64,000 bases of DNA from Streptomyces griseoviridis (GCA_014649155.1 BMSM01000002.1:310001-374000), one strand, 5' to 3'; positions 30,499-40,179 are shown, counted from the stretch's first letter. Notes: generated by a model not told the origin, from the sequence alone. A program made the numbers and translations.

Positions 30499-32106
30499 TC
30501 AGGCGACCGGCGCCGCCGGGCCCTTGCCGGCCCCGGCCGCCTCCTCCGCGAGCCGCTCCATGCCGCTGGTGGTCTTCAGCGGCTTCTCCTTGATGAAGAC
30601 CACCGCCACCAGCGCCAGCAGCGCGAACGGCGTGGCGATGAGGAACAGGTCGGCGGTGCCGACCCCGTAGGCGTGTTCCACGATCTCGCGCATCGGCGCG
30701 GGCAGCGAGGACATGTCGGGGACGGCGCCCTCACCGCCGCCCGAGTCACCGCCGGCCGCGCCGGCGACGCCCGCGTCCCGCAGGCCCTTGACCATCTCGT
30801 CGGCGACCCGGTTGGCGAGGATCGCGCCGAGGACCGAGGTGCCGATGGTGCCGCCCATGCTGCGGAAGAAGGACAGCACGGAGGTCGCGGCGCCCAGCTC
30901 GGCGGCGGGGACGTCGTTCTGCGCGGCCAGCACCAGGTTCTGCATCAGCATGCCGACGCCGACGCCGAGGACCACCATGTAGACGCTGAGCAGCCCGAAG
31001 TGGGTGTCGGCGCTGATCAGGGAGAGCAGCGCGAGGCCGGCGGCCATGATGACGGAGCCCGCCACCAGGTACCGCTTCCACTTGCCGGTCCGGCTGACCA
31101 GCTGGCCGGCGACGGTGGACGACACCAGCAGACCGAGGATCATCGGCAGGCTCATCAGACCGGCGACGGTCGGCGACTTGCCCAGGGACACCTGGAAGTA
31201 CTGGGAGAGGAAGACGGTCCCGCCGAACATGGCGACACCGACCAGGAGGCTGGCGACCGTGGTGAGGGTGACCGTGCGGTTCCGGAAGATGTCCAGCGGG
31301 ATGACCGGCTCGTCGGCGCGGGACTCCACCAGGACCGCCAGGACCAGCAGCACCACGCCGCCGGCGACGAGCGCCGCGGTCTGCCAGGACGCCCAGTCGA
31401 ACTGGTTGCCCGCCAGGGACACCCAGATCAGCAGCGCGCAGACACCGGCGACGATCAGGAAGGCGCCGAGCCAGTCGATCTTCACCTGGCGCTTGACGGT
31501 GGGCAGATTCAGGGTGCGCTGCAGCAGCAGGATGGCGAGCAGCGCGAACGGCACACCGATGAAGAAGCACCAGCGCCAGCCCAGCCACGAGGTGTCGACG
31601 AGGACACCGCCGACCAGCGGGCCGGCCACGGTGCCGACGGCGAAGACGGCACCGAAGATGCCGGAGTACTTGCCCAGTTCACGGGGCGGGATGACGGCGG
31701 CCATGACGACCTGCGCGAGGGCGGTCAGACCGCCGGCGCCGATGCCCTGCACGACCCGGCTGAAGATCAGCAGGGTGACACCGTGGGAGAACCCCGCGAG
31801 CAGCGAGCCGACGACGAACATGCACAGCGAGAGCTGGAGCAGCAGCTTCTTGTTGAACAGGTCGGACAGCTTGCCCCACAGCGGCACGGTCGCCGTCATC
31901 GCCAGCAGCTCGGCGGTGACGACCCAGGTGTAGGAGGACTGGCTGGCGCCCAGGTCGGCGATGATCGTCGGCAGCGCGTTGGACACCACGGTGCCCGCGA
32001 GGATGGCGACGAACATGCCGGCCATCAGGCCGGACATGGCCTGGAGTATCTGTTTCTGCGTCATGGAACTGGGCGGCGCGGCGACAGGCGCCTGCGATGT
32101 GGTCAC
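30499..32106 (-). CDS. EmrB/QacA-type (DHA2) drug efflux MFS transporter
   Basis: 535 residues, about 14 membrane segments. Family motifs: VVTAELLAMTATVPLWGKLS (motif A region WGKLSDLFNKK), FSRVVQGIGAGGLTALAQVV (motif B, RvvQGigaGG), FGAVFAVGTVAGPLVGGVLV (motif C, GPLvGG). A soluble Gly/Asp-rich loop lies near residues 440-470. GTG at 32106. It follows a TetR gene on the same strand; together they form a typical efflux pump-repressor pair. Substrate unknown. Confidence 0.9.
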   Translation of the reverse strand: MTTSQAPVAAPPSSMTQKQILQAMSGLMAGMFVAILAGTVVSNALPTIIADLGASQSSYTWVVTAELLAMTATVPLWGKLSDLFNKKLLLQLSLCMFVVGSLLAGFSHGVTLLIFSRVVQGIGAGGLTALAQVVMAAVIPPRELGKYSGIFGAVFAVGTVAGPLVGGVLVDTSWLGWRWCFFIGVPFALLAILLLQRTLNLPTVKRQVKIDWLGAFLIVAGVCALLIWVSLAGNQFDWASWQTAALVAGGVVLLVLAVLVESRADEPVIPLDIFRNRTVTLTTVASLLVGVAMFGGTVFLSQYFQVSLGKSPTVAGLMSLPMILGLLVSSTVAGQLVSRTGKWKRYLVAGSVIMAAGLALLSLISADTHFGLLSVYMVVLGVGVGMLMQNLVLAAQNDVPAAELGAATSVLSFFRSMGGTIGTSVLGAILANRVADEMVKGLRDAGVAGAAGGDSGGGEGAVPDMSSLPAPMREIVEHAYGVGTADLFLIATPFALLALVAVVFIKEKPLKTTSGMERLAEEAAGAGKGPAAPVA

Positions 32107-32148
32107 GACATCTCTTTCGACGGTGGTGATCAGGTTCTACGGCGACGA

Positions 32149-32208
32149 TCAGGCGGCGCTGACCGGGTCCTGTGGTGGTCAGGCGGCGCTGACCGGGTTC
32201 TGCGGTGT
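32149..32208. repeat. Tandem 30-bp repeat upstream of the efflux gene
   Basis: Two copies (32149-32178 and 32179-32208) of TCAGGCGGCGCTGACCGGGT plus ten more bases, differing at only a few positions. Each begins with the small dyad TCAG-GCGGCG-CTGA. Parts of the unit recur at 32126-32133 and around 32252. The position 40-100 bases before the exporter start suggests a multi-site operator, probably for the TetR protein. Confidence 0.75.
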
Positions 32209-32368
32209 GACGGCGCGGTGCCGATCGGGCGCCGCGCGCTGATCGGACGGTGTGATCAGGCGGTGGCGCCGGTCCTCCGGTGAGGGTCGGGCGGCGCCGG
32301 CCGGGACGGGCCGGCCGGCGCGCGCGGCGGTGGTCCGGCGCGGGGCCGGTCCGCCGGGCGGGGCGAGG

Positions 32369-33031
32369 TCACGCGGGCGGCGGCGCGGGCAGTCCGGCGG
32401 CCAGCAGCGCGAAGACCTCCTGGAACACCTCCCGGAAGGAGCGCTCCTCCTGCCGGGCGCACCAGTGGTCGACGCTGACCCGGACGGCGGTGACCGCCAC
32501 CGCGGCCAGCACCCGCGGGTACAGGTCCAGCGCCTTGCGCCGTTCCTCGTGGGAGGTGCCCGGCGGGGCGGCGCCCCGGCCCGGGCCGATCCGTTCGGCG
32601 ACCGCCTCCGCCAGTTCGGTCTCGTCGGCCAGATGGGCCGCGAGCACGCGCACCAGCAGATGCGGGGCGGCGCGCAGCACCTCGCCGTGCAGCCGCCACA
32701 GTTCGTGGCGCTGCTCGGCCTCGGCCAGTTCGGCCGTCAGGGCCTCGCGCAGGGCCTCCATGGGGGACAGCCGGGCCGGCGCCGCGAGCAGCGCCTTGCG
32801 GACGTTGGCCCCGGTCTCGGCCCCGGTCAGGACGAAGACGTCGTCGCGGGTGTCGAAGTAGTTGAAGAACGTCCGCACCGACACACCGGCCGCGGCGCTG
32901 ATCGCCTCGACGGTGACCCTCTCCGCCCCGTGCTCCGCGGCCAGACGCACGGCTGCCTCGGTGAGAGCGGCGCGCGTGGCCCGCTTCTTCCGTTCCCGTA
33001 GGCCGCCCCCCGCGGCGCTCCCCTCCGTCAT
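32369..33031 (-). CDS. TetR-family regulator of the efflux gene
   Basis: 220 residues. The DNA-binding part reads RKKRATRAALTEAAVRLAAE and VTVEAISAAAGVSVRTFFNY (TetR helix-turn-helix, FFNYF variant). ATG at 33031 is preferred: the palindrome TTGCAT-GGT-ATGCAA lies immediately upstream and would otherwise fall inside the gene. TACCAT seven bases before this ATG with TTGCAT 16 bases further upstream make a fair promoter, giving a leaderless message. An ATG at 33049 would add six residues. The gene precedes the efflux pump on the same strand and is divergent from phosphoketolase. Confidence 0.88.
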   Translation of the reverse strand: MTEGSAAGGGLRERKKRATRAALTEAAVRLAAEHGAERVTVEAISAAAGVSVRTFFNYFDTRDDVFVLTGAETGANVRKALLAAPARLSPMEALREALTAELAEAEQRHELWRLHGEVLRAAPHLLVRVLAAHLADETELAEAVAERIGPGRGAAPPGTSHEERRKALDLYPRVLAAVAVTAVRVSVDHWCARQEERSFREVFQEVFALLAAGLPAPPPA

Positions 33032-33034
33032 AAG

Positions 33035-33065
33035 TTGCATGGTATGCAAACATGCACGTCATGCA
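33035..33065. promoter_or_regulatory. Twin TTGCAT/ATGCAA palindromes before tetR
   Basis: TTGCAT-GGT-ATGCAA (33035-33049) is a perfect 6-bp dyad; a second, looser dyad TGCACGTCATGCA (33053-33065) follows. Both overlap the deduced tetR promoter. Candidate autoregulatory site. It may also affect the phosphoketolase gene, which is transcribed in the other direction 155 bases away. Confidence 0.65.
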
Positions 33066-33219
33066 AAATTCGGGGTCACCCGGTCACCGTTCGGGCCCGT
33101 GAGTGACCCGAACGGCCCTGCCGGGTACCCGGCTGGTCCGCGCAGGGTGGTGGGATGTGCACCGGGCACCACGGTCCGTCCCCGGCCCGGCTGCCGTCCC
33201 GACACGGAAAGGACCCCCG

Positions 33220-35604
33220 ATGTCCGCCGACCCGCACGAGGCGCCCGACCCGCTGACCGATGACGAACTCGCCGCCCTGGACGCCCATTGGCGCGCCGCG
33301 AACTACCTTTCCGTCGGCCAGATCTACCTGATGGCCAACCCGCTGCTCACCGAGCCGCTGCGCCCGGAGCACGTGAAGCCGCGGCTGCTCGGCCACTGGG
33401 GCACCTCGCCCGGCCTCAACCTGGTCCACACCCATCTCAACCGGGTGATCAAGGCCCGTGACCTCGACGCCCTGTGCGTCTGGGGCCCCGGCCACGGCGG
33501 CCCGGCCGTGCTGGCCAACTCCTGGCTGGAGGGCACGTACACCGAGACCTACCCGGACGTCACGCGTGACGCCTCCGGGATGGCCCGCCTGTTCAAGCAG
33601 TTCTCCTTCCCCGGCGGCGTCCCGAGCCACGTCGCCCCCGAGACGCCCGGCTCCATCCACGAGGGAGGCGAACTCGGCTACTCCCTCTCCCACGCCTACG
33701 GCGCGGCCTTCGACCACCCGGACCTGGTGGTCGCCTGTGTCATCGGCGACGGCGAGGCGGAGACCGGCCCGCTGGCCGCGTCCTGGCACTCCAACAAGTT
33801 CCTCGACCCGGTGCACGACGGCGCCGTCCTGCCCGTCCTCCACCTCAACGGCTACAAGATCGCCAACCCGACCGTCCTGGCCCGGCTCCCCGAGAGCGAG
33901 CTGGACGCGCTGCTGCGCGGCTACGGCCACGACCCGATCCACGTCACCGGCGACGACCCGGCCGCCGTCCACCGCGCCATGGCCCGTGCCATGGACACCG
34001 CCCTGGACCGCATCGCCGCCTTCCAGCGCGCCGCCCGCGAGGAGGGCGCCACCGAGCGGCCGGCCTGGCCGATGATCGTGCTGCGCACCCCGAAGGGCTG
34101 GACCGGACCCGCCGAGGTCGACGGCCTCCCCGTCGAGGGCACCTGGCGCGCCCACCAGGTGCCGATGGCCGCCGTCCGGGACAACCCCGACCACCTGCGC
34201 GAGCTGGAGCGCTGGCTGCGCTCCTACCGCCCGGAGGAACTCTTCGACGACAGGGGTGCCCCGCGCCCCGCCGTCATGGCCGCCGTCCCCGAGGGTTCCC
34301 GCCGCCTCGGCGCCACCCCGTACGCCAACGGCGGTCTGCTGCTGCGCGAACTGCCCCTGCCGCCGCTGGAGACGTACGCCGTCCCCGTCGGCAAACCCGG
34401 CGCCACCCGCCACGAACCCACCCGCGTCCTCGGCGACGTGCTGCGCGACGTCATGGCGGCCACCGCGGAACGGCGCGACTTCCGCCTCGTCGGCCCCGAC
34501 GAGACCGCGTCCAACCGCCTCCAGGCCGTCTACGCCGCCAGCGGCAAGGCATGGCAGGAGCGGACCCTCCCCGTCGACGAGGACCTCGACCCGCACGGCC
34601 GGGTCATGGAGATCCTCTCCGAACACACCTGCCAGGGCTGGCTGGAGGGCTACCTCCTCACCGGCCGGCACGGACTGTTCTCCTGCTACGAGGCGTTCGT
34701 GCACATCGTCGACTCCATGGTCAACCAGCACATCAAGTGGCTGCGCGTGACCCGCCGCCTGCCCTGGCGTGCCCCGATCGCCTCCCTCAACTACCTGCTC
34801 ACCTCGCACGTGTGGCGCCAGGACCACAACGGCTTCTCCCACCAGGACCCCGGCTTCGTCGACCACATCCTCAACAAGAGCCCCGAGGCCGTACGGGTCT
34901 ATCTGCCGCCGGACGCCAACACCCTGCTCTCCGTCGCCGACCACGCCCTGCGCAGCCGCGACTACGTCAACGTCGTCGTCGCCGGGAAGCAGCCCTGCTT
35001 CGACTGGCTGTCGATGGAGGACGCCAAGGCCCACTGCGCGCGCGGCGCCGGCATCTGGGACTGGGCCGGCACCGAGGACGGCAGCCGCGAACCCGACGTC
35101 GTCCTCGCCTGCGCCGGAGACGTCCCCACCCAGGAGGTGCTGGCCGCCGCCCAGCTGCTCCGGCAGCACCTGCCCGACCTCACCGTCCGCGTCGTCAACG
35201 TGGTGGACATCGCCCGGCTGCTGCCCAGCGGCGAACACCCGCACGGCATGAGCGACTTCGAGTACGACGGCCTGTTCACCCCCGACAAGCCGGTGATCTT
35301 CGCCTACCACGGCTACCCCTGGCTGATCCACCGGCTGGCCTACCGGCGCAACGGCCACCAGCACCTCCACGTACGCGGCTACAAGGAGATCGGCACCACC
35401 ACCACCCCGTTCGACATGGTCGTCGGCAACGACATGGACCGCTACCGCCTGGTCATGGACGTCATCGACCGCGTCCCCGGCCTGGTCGTACGGGCCGCCG
35501 CCGTCCGCCAGCACATGGAGGACGTCCGGCTGCGCCACCACGCCCACATCCGGGAGCACGGCGTCGACCTGCCCGAGGTCGCCGACTGGTCCTGGGAGGG
35601 CTGA
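33220..35604 (+). CDS. xfp: Xylulose 5-phosphate/fructose 6-phosphate phosphoketolase
   Basis: 794 residues, thiamine-diphosphate enzyme that splits xylulose 5-phosphate (or fructose 6-phosphate) with phosphate into acetyl phosphate and an aldose phosphate. Clear family blocks: [69 protein letters not shown] (ThDP-binding GDGExxT...N), [27 protein letters not shown] and [16 protein letters not shown] [17 protein letters not shown] at 33220 is preceded by GGAAAGGA. No acetate kinase or phosphotransacetylase is nearby. The GH65 gene follows 36 bases later, so the two are likely co-transcribed. Confidence 0.97.
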   Translation: MSADPHEAPDPLTDDELAALDAHWRAANYLSVGQIYLMANPLLTEPLRPEHVKPRLLGHWGTSPGLNLVHTHLNRVIKARDLDALCVWGPGHGGPAVLANSWLEGTYTETYPDVTRDASGMARLFKQFSFPGGVPSHVAPETPGSIHEGGELGYSLSHAYGAAFDHPDLVVACVIGDGEAETGPLAASWHSNKFLDPVHDGAVLPVLHLNGYKIANPTVLARLPESELDALLRGYGHDPIHVTGDDPAAVHRAMARAMDTALDRIAAFQRAAREEGATERPAWPMIVLRTPKGWTGPAEVDGLPVEGTWRAHQVPMAAVRDNPDHLRELERWLRSYRPEELFDDRGAPRPAVMAAVPEGSRRLGATPYANGGLLLRELPLPPLETYAVPVGKPGATRHEPTRVLGDVLRDVMAATAERRDFRLVGPDETASNRLQAVYAASGKAWQERTLPVDEDLDPHGRVMEILSEHTCQGWLEGYLLTGRHGLFSCYEAFVHIVDSMVNQHIKWLRVTRRLPWRAPIASLNYLLTSHVWRQDHNGFSHQDPGFVDHILNKSPEAVRVYLPPDANTLLSVADHALRSRDYVNVVVAGKQPCFDWLSMEDAKAHCARGAGIWDWAGTEDGSREPDVVLACAGDVPTQEVLAAAQLLRQHLPDLTVRVVNVVDIARLLPSGEHPHGMSDFEYDGLFTPDKPVIFAYHGYPWLIHRLAYRRNGHQHLHVRGYKEIGTTTTPFDMVVGNDMDRYRLVMDVIDRVPGLVVRAAAVRQHMEDVRLRHHAHIREHGVDLPEVADWSWEG

Positions 35605-35639
35605 GCCCGCCGCAGCACCCGACGAGAAGGAGCCCCGCC

Positions 35640-38060
35640 GTGACCGCGACCGCCGCCTCGACCTGGGAGTACGACGGCTACGACCCCGCCGAGGAGCGGT
35701 TGCGGGAATCGCTGTGCACGCTCGGCAACGGCTACTTCGCCACCCGCGGCGCCCTGCCCGAGTGCGCCGCGGACGACGTGCACTACCCCGGTACCTACGT
35801 CGCCGGCTGTTACGACCGCCTCACCTCCACCGTCGCCGGGCGCGAGGTCGAGAACGAGGACATGGTCAACCTGCCCGACTGGCTGCCGCTGCGGTTCCGG
35901 GCCACCGGCGGCGGGTGGCTCACCCCGGACACCGCTCAGGTGCTCGGCCACCGGCAGGTGGTGCACCTGGACTCCGGGACGCTGGAGCGGCACACCCGGT
36001 TCCAGCTCGGCGAGCGGGGCGTGCTCGCCGTGCGGCAGACCCGGCTGGTGCACATGGCCGATCCCCATCTGGCCTGCCTGCGCACCGAGTTCACCGCCGA
36101 GACCGACGCCGTGGACCTCGACGTGGAGGCGGCGCTCGACGGCCGGGTCACCAACTCCGGGGTGCCGCGCTACCGCGACCTGGCGGGCGGGCACCTCACC
36201 CACGTGCGCGCCGGTGCGGCGGCCACCGGCACGGTGTGGCTGCGCTGCCGCACCCGCACCTCGGACATCGGCGTCGGCCTGGCCTGCCGGCTCACCGCCG
36301 ACGGGCCGGTCGCGGCCGGGGCGGAGGAGCGACGGGCCGTCCAGCGGCTCCGGCTGCGCCTGGAACCCGGCCGCGCCGCCGTCGTCGACAAGACGGTCGC
36401 CCTGCACACCTCACGCGACGCGGCGATCAGCGACCCGCTCCGGGCCGCCGTCGACCGGGTCGAGTGCGCCCCCGGCTTCGACGGCCTGCTGCGCACCCAC
36501 CGCACCGCCTGGGCCCAGCTCTGGCGCCGCGCCGGACTCGACGTGCCCGGCGAGGCCGGCGCCATCCTGCGCCTGCACCTGTTCCACGTCCTGCAGACCC
36601 TCTCCCCGCACACCGCGGACCTCGACGTCGGCGTCCCGGCGCGGGGCCTGCACGGGGAGGCGTACCGGGGCCATGTCTTCTGGGACGAGCTGTTCGTCCT
36701 GCCCTACCTCAACCTGCACTTCCCCGAGGTCTCCCGGGCCCTGCTGCGCTACCGGCACCGCCGTCTGGAACGGGCGAGGTCGGCGGCCCGCGCGCTCGGC
36801 CGGCGCGGCGCGCTCTATCCCTGGCAGAGCGGCAGCGACGGACGCGAGGAGACCCAGCAGCTCCACCTCAACCCCCGCTCGGGCCGCTGGCTGCCGGACC
36901 ACTCCCACCTCCAGCACCACGTCGGCTCGGCGATCGCCTACAACGTGTGGCAGTACTGCGAGGCGTCCGGCGACGCGGAGTTCCTGCACACCAAGGGCGC
37001 CGAGATGCTCCTGCAGATCGCCCGTTTCTGGGCCGACTCGGCCGTCTGGGACGACCGCCTGGGCCGGCACCGCATCCGCGGTGTGGTCGGCCCCGACGAG
37101 TACCACGAGGCGTACCCCGGCGCCGGCCGGCCCGGCCTCGACGACAACGCGTACACCAACGTCACCGCCGCCTGGGTGCTCACCCGCACCCTGGAGGTGC
37201 TGGCGGCGCTGCCCGAGCCGCGCCGCCGAGAACTGGTCGAACGCACCGAGCTGGACTACGCCGAACTCCACCGGTGGGAGGAGGTCTCCCGTACCCTGCA
37301 CATCCCCTTCCACGACGGTGTGATCAGCCAGTTCGAGGGCTACGGCGACCTCGCCGAACTCGACTGGCGGGGCCTGCGCGCCCGGCACGGCGACATCCGC
37401 CGCCTCGACCGCGTCCTGGAGGCCGAGGGCGACACCGTCAACCGCTACCAGGCGTCCAAACAGGCCGACGTCCTCATGCTCGGTTACCTCTTCTCCCCGT
37501 CCGAACTGCGCTCCCTCTTCGCCCGGCTGGGCCACCGCCTCGACGACGTGACCTGGCACCGCACGGTCGACTACTACCTCGCCCGCACCAGCCACGGCTC
37601 CACCCTCAGCGGACTGGTCCACGGCTGGGTCCTGGCCCGCGCCCGGCGCGCCGAGGCGTGGACCTACGTCCAGGAGGCCCTCAAGGGTGATGTCGCCGAC
37701 CTCCAGGGCGGCACCACCGGCGAGGGCATCCACCTCGGCGCCATGGCCGGCACCCTCGACCTCGTCCAGCGGGGACTGACCGGACTGGAGACCCGTTCCG
37801 GCGCGCTCTGGCTGGACCCGGTACCGCTGCCGGAGCTGTCCTCGTACGGGTTCGCGCTGCGCTACCGGGGCCACTGGGGCGTCCGGCTGCGGCTGGAGCA
37901 CGGCCTGCTGGAGATCGCCGTGCCCGAGTCGGGCCGGCTGCCCATCGACGTGCGGCTGCCCGGCCGGACGGTCCGGGTGCAGCCCGGCGACACCTGCCGC
38001 CTGGCCCTCCCGGACCGTCCCCGGGCCGCCGCGCCGCTCAGCCGGGCAGTGGGTAGCTGA
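35640..38060 (+). CDS. Glycoside hydrolase family 65 protein (disaccharide phosphorylase/hydrolase)
   Basis: 806 residues. N-terminal beta-sandwich (1-280), then an (alpha/alpha)6 barrel with YRGHVFWDELFVLPYLNLHF and the acid Glu in IRGVVGPDEYHEA, followed by YTNVTAAWVLTRTLEVL. C-terminal jelly roll. These match GH65 (maltose, trehalose, kojibiose phosphorylases and some hydrolases). FWDELF replaces the FWDTE common in many characterised phosphorylases. GTG at 35640 has GAGAAGGAG before it. No beta-phosphoglucomutase gene is adjacent, which many GH65 phosphorylase operons contain. Substrate undetermined. Confidence 0.9.
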   Translation: MTATAASTWEYDGYDPAEERLRESLCTLGNGYFATRGALPECAADDVHYPGTYVAGCYDRLTSTVAGREVENEDMVNLPDWLPLRFRATGGGWLTPDTAQVLGHRQVVHLDSGTLERHTRFQLGERGVLAVRQTRLVHMADPHLACLRTEFTAETDAVDLDVEAALDGRVTNSGVPRYRDLAGGHLTHVRAGAAATGTVWLRCRTRTSDIGVGLACRLTADGPVAAGAEERRAVQRLRLRLEPGRAAVVDKTVALHTSRDAAISDPLRAAVDRVECAPGFDGLLRTHRTAWAQLWRRAGLDVPGEAGAILRLHLFHVLQTLSPHTADLDVGVPARGLHGEAYRGHVFWDELFVLPYLNLHFPEVSRALLRYRHRRLERARSAARALGRRGALYPWQSGSDGREETQQLHLNPRSGRWLPDHSHLQHHVGSAIAYNVWQYCEASGDAEFLHTKGAEMLLQIARFWADSAVWDDRLGRHRIRGVVGPDEYHEAYPGAGRPGLDDNAYTNVTAAWVLTRTLEVLAALPEPRRRELVERTELDYAELHRWEEVSRTLHIPFHDGVISQFEGYGDLAELDWRGLRARHGDIRRLDRVLEAEGDTVNRYQASKQADVLMLGYLFSPSELRSLFARLGHRLDDVTWHRTVDYYLARTSHGSTLSGLVHGWVLARARRAEAWTYVQEALKGDVADLQGGTTGEGIHLGAMAGTLDLVQRGLTGLETRSGALWLDPVPLPELSSYGFALRYRGHWGVRLRLEHGLLEIAVPESGRLPIDVRLPGRTVRVQPGDTCRLALPDRPRAAAPLSRAVGS

Positions 38061-38478
38061 CCGTCCGCGGGGCGCCGGCCGGCCGGCCGTCGGTGTACGT
38101 CACGCTGATCCGGGTGAAACGCGGCTCACCCGCGCCCCGGTCGCCCGCGGGCGCCTCCAGGCGCACCGTCACCGGGTAGGAGCGGAAGGTGCCCGCCGCG
38201 CAGTAGGGCACGCAGTCGTTGACCACGTTGACCCCCTGGGCCACCGCCGCCCGCGCGTCCCAGCGCGACCACCGCAGGGAGTCCAGCCGGCTGTTGCCGT
38301 CGCCGCAGGCGAGCAGGTAGGCGCCGGGCCGCACCTCGGGGCGGCCCTGGCAGTCGGGGAGCACGGGGCCGCCCGTCCGGTGCCGCTGCGGTTCCGGCTC
38401 CGTGGCCGGGGCCGCCGAGGCCGCGCCCAGGGGCGCCGCGAGCGCCGCGGCGGCACAGAGTGTGACCACTGCCCTCAT
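38038..38478 (-). CDS. Small secreted protein, conserved in actinomycetes
   Basis: 146 residues. Signal peptide MRAVVTLCAAAALAAPLGAA with A-x-A cleavage, then a mature domain with four cysteines: VLPDCQGRPEVRPGAYLLAC and NVVNDCVPYCAAGTFRSYPV. The pattern CGDGNSRLDSLRWSRWDARAA is shared by a family of secreted Streptomyces proteins of unknown function. ATG at 38478; an ATG at 38493 would add MRGHA. The 3' end overlaps the convergent GH65 gene by 23 bases. Confidence 0.75.
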   Translation of the reverse strand: MRAVVTLCAAAALAAPLGAASAAPATEPEPQRHRTGGPVLPDCQGRPEVRPGAYLLACGDGNSRLDSLRWSRWDARAAVAQGVNVVNDCVPYCAAGTFRSYPVTVRLEAPAGDRGAGEPRFTRISVTYTDGRPAGAPRTVSYPLPG

Positions 38479-38610
38479 CGCATGTCCGCGCATGTCCGCT
38501 CCTGCCGTTCAGGAACCGCCGTCACCGCGCGCGGTTCACCGTCCGAGTACGACGCTAAGGCCGGGTCAGCCGGCGCACCACTCGGACGGAGTACCGCCCG
38601 GCCGGGCCGG

Positions 38611-39474
38611 TCAGGTCCCGGTGCGCAGGTCCACCCCGCGCCGCGCCAGGGTCAGCACCCCCAGCACGACCAGGGCGACGCCGAGCAGCTGGGGCAGCAG
38701 CCACCAGCCGGTCCGCAGGTGTTCCAGGTACAGGAACACCCCCAGCAGCAGGCTGACCGTGGCGTCCCCCAGGGTGAGCGCCGGCTGCGACGCGACCAGC
38801 GGCCCGCCCTGCATGGAGTGCTCCAGCAGGAGGACGGCCGCCACCCCGGCCGCGGCGAACGCGTACGTCTGCCACGCGGTGAAGAAACCGGTCACCCCGT
38901 GGGTGTCCAGCACCCCCATGGAGTCCTTCATCAGCGCCGCCGTCAGCGCGTAGCACACCGCGGTGGCCGCGCCCAGGCAGCCGGCCCGCGCCTTGCCCAC
39001 CGGCCGCCGCAGCCCGGCCCCGGCCAGCAGCACGGCCGCCGCCGCGCAGGCCACCAGCCCGGACAGCCAGCGCGTCCCGGACACCTGGTCATGACCGCCG
39101 TACGGCGCCGCCGCGGCGAGGGCGACGCCGAGGCCGACCACCACCCCGGCCACCGCCGTCCACATCGCGAGCGGCAGCCGGCGGCCGGCCGACAGCGAGG
39201 CCAGCAGCAGCGCCAGTGGCAGTTCCAGCACGAACAGGGGCTGGACCAGGGAGAGCGGCCCGGTGGCCAGCGCCGCCGCCTGCCCGGCCCCGGCGACGAC
39301 CACGGCGAGCATCCCGCCCAGCCACACCGGCCGCCGCAGCAGGTCGGCGATCAGCGAGAAGCGGAACCCCTGCGACTGCGGCACGGTCAGCGCGGCCCGC
39401 CGCTGGAGCACGGTGGCCGTGGCGTTGCTGAGCGCGGCGAGGAGCGCGAAGAGGACCGGCAGTACGACACCCAT
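38611..39474 (-). CDS. DMT-superfamily membrane transporter
   Basis: 287 residues, about nine to ten hydrophobic helices (VVLPVLFALLAALSNATATV, LVQPLFVLELPLALLLASLS, TVSLLLGVFLYLEHLRTGWW). The start MGVVLPVLFALLAALSNATA and VLQRRAAL resemble NIPA/EamA-like DMT proteins common in Streptomyces. ATG at 39474 with GAGGA eleven bases upstream. It is divergent from a small DNA-binding protein gene, and the 172 bases between hold repeated GTTCA/TGAAC sites. Substrate unknown. Confidence 0.8.
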   Translation of the reverse strand: MGVVLPVLFALLAALSNATATVLQRRAALTVPQSQGFRFSLIADLLRRPVWLGGMLAVVVAGAGQAAALATGPLSLVQPLFVLELPLALLLASLSAGRRLPLAMWTAVAGVVVGLGVALAAAAPYGGHDQVSGTRWLSGLVACAAAAVLLAGAGLRRPVGKARAGCLGAATAVCYALTAALMKDSMGVLDTHGVTGFFTAWQTYAFAAAGVAAVLLLEHSMQGGPLVASQPALTLGDATVSLLLGVFLYLEHLRTGWWLLPQLLGVALVVLGVLTLARRGVDLRTGT

Positions 39475-39586
39475 CCACCGATCCTCGCCCGGCGCCCGGC
39501 GGGGCGCGCGCCGGACCCGGCCCGCCGGACCGCAACCGGGCCAGGAAGAGCGGCCGGCGGAGCAGCCGACCGGCCGCTCACCGTTT

Positions 39587-39629
39587 TGAACAAGTCGTTC
39601 ACCATGAACAGTTGAGATCGCTCTGTTCA
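39587..39629. promoter_or_regulatory. Cluster of GTTCA/TGAAC half-sites
   Basis: TGAAC-aagtc-GTTCA (39587-39601) and TGAACAG-11 bases-CTGTTCA (39605-39611, 39623-39629): two inverted repeats in 43 bases, just upstream of the DNA-binding protein gene starting at 39647. The region is clearly AT-richer than the flanks. A likely operator for an unknown regulator, perhaps the encoded protein itself. Confidence 0.65.
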
Positions 39630-39646
39630 TCGTGCAGGCTGTGCCC

Positions 39647-40117
39647 ATGTCCTCGAACCCGCCGAACGGCGCCGAGCCGTCCACCGACCCCGCCGACCCG
39701 TTCACGCCTCCGCGACCGGAGGAGGCCCGCGCCCAGCGGGTGTACGCCTCGCTGCTGCGGATCGCCGAACGGCACGCGGCCACCGACGCCCAGCGCCGCC
39801 GCCAGACCCATCCCGCGATGCTCGGCCCGCACGAGGCCGTCCGGCTCGTGTCGTTCCTGCTCAGCGGGGCGGCGCTGCCGGACGACGGCGAACCCGAGGT
39901 GGACCGCGCAGACATCACCGCCGCGCTGAGCCTGGTCCCGCTGGTCCGGGGCGAACTGGACGAACTGGAGGCCGGGCTGCTGCGGATGGCCCGGGGCCGC
40001 GGCATGACCTGGCACGAGATCGCCTTCGGCCTGGGCCTCGGCACCCCGCAGGCCGCCCGCCAGCGCTACGAACGGCTCTCCGGCCGCGTCGACACCGACC
40101 CCGTGGGAACCGGCTGA
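39647..40117 (+). CDS. Small DNA-binding protein with C-terminal helix-turn-helix
   Basis: 156 residues. The N-terminal 25 are proline-rich and acidic, the middle is helical (VRLVSFLLSGAALPDDGEPE). The C-terminus MARGRGMTWHEIAFGLGLGTPQAARQRYERL is a helix-turn-helix of the kind found in a family annotated only as DNA-binding protein in Streptomyces. ATG at 39647; the upstream ATG at 39632 is less likely because it lies right after the operator-like repeats. No ribosome site is obvious at either. Confidence 0.75.
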   Translation: MSSNPPNGAEPSTDPADPFTPPRPEEARAQRVYASLLRIAERHAATDAQRRRQTHPAMLGPHEAVRLVSFLLSGAALPDDGEPEVDRADITAALSLVPLVRGELDELEAGLLRMARGRGMTWHEIAFGLGLGTPQAARQRYERLSGRVDTDPVGTG

Positions 40118-40179
40118 GGCGGCTCAGAAGCGCCTCAAGTCCCTTGCCCCGCACTCCGCACGGCGCCGATCATGGGCGC

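Noticed and set aside
33076..35559. Long open frame antisense to the phosphoketolase gene
   Set aside because: Same composition effect; amino-acid content is Gly/Val/Arg/Asp-biased without recognisable motifs.
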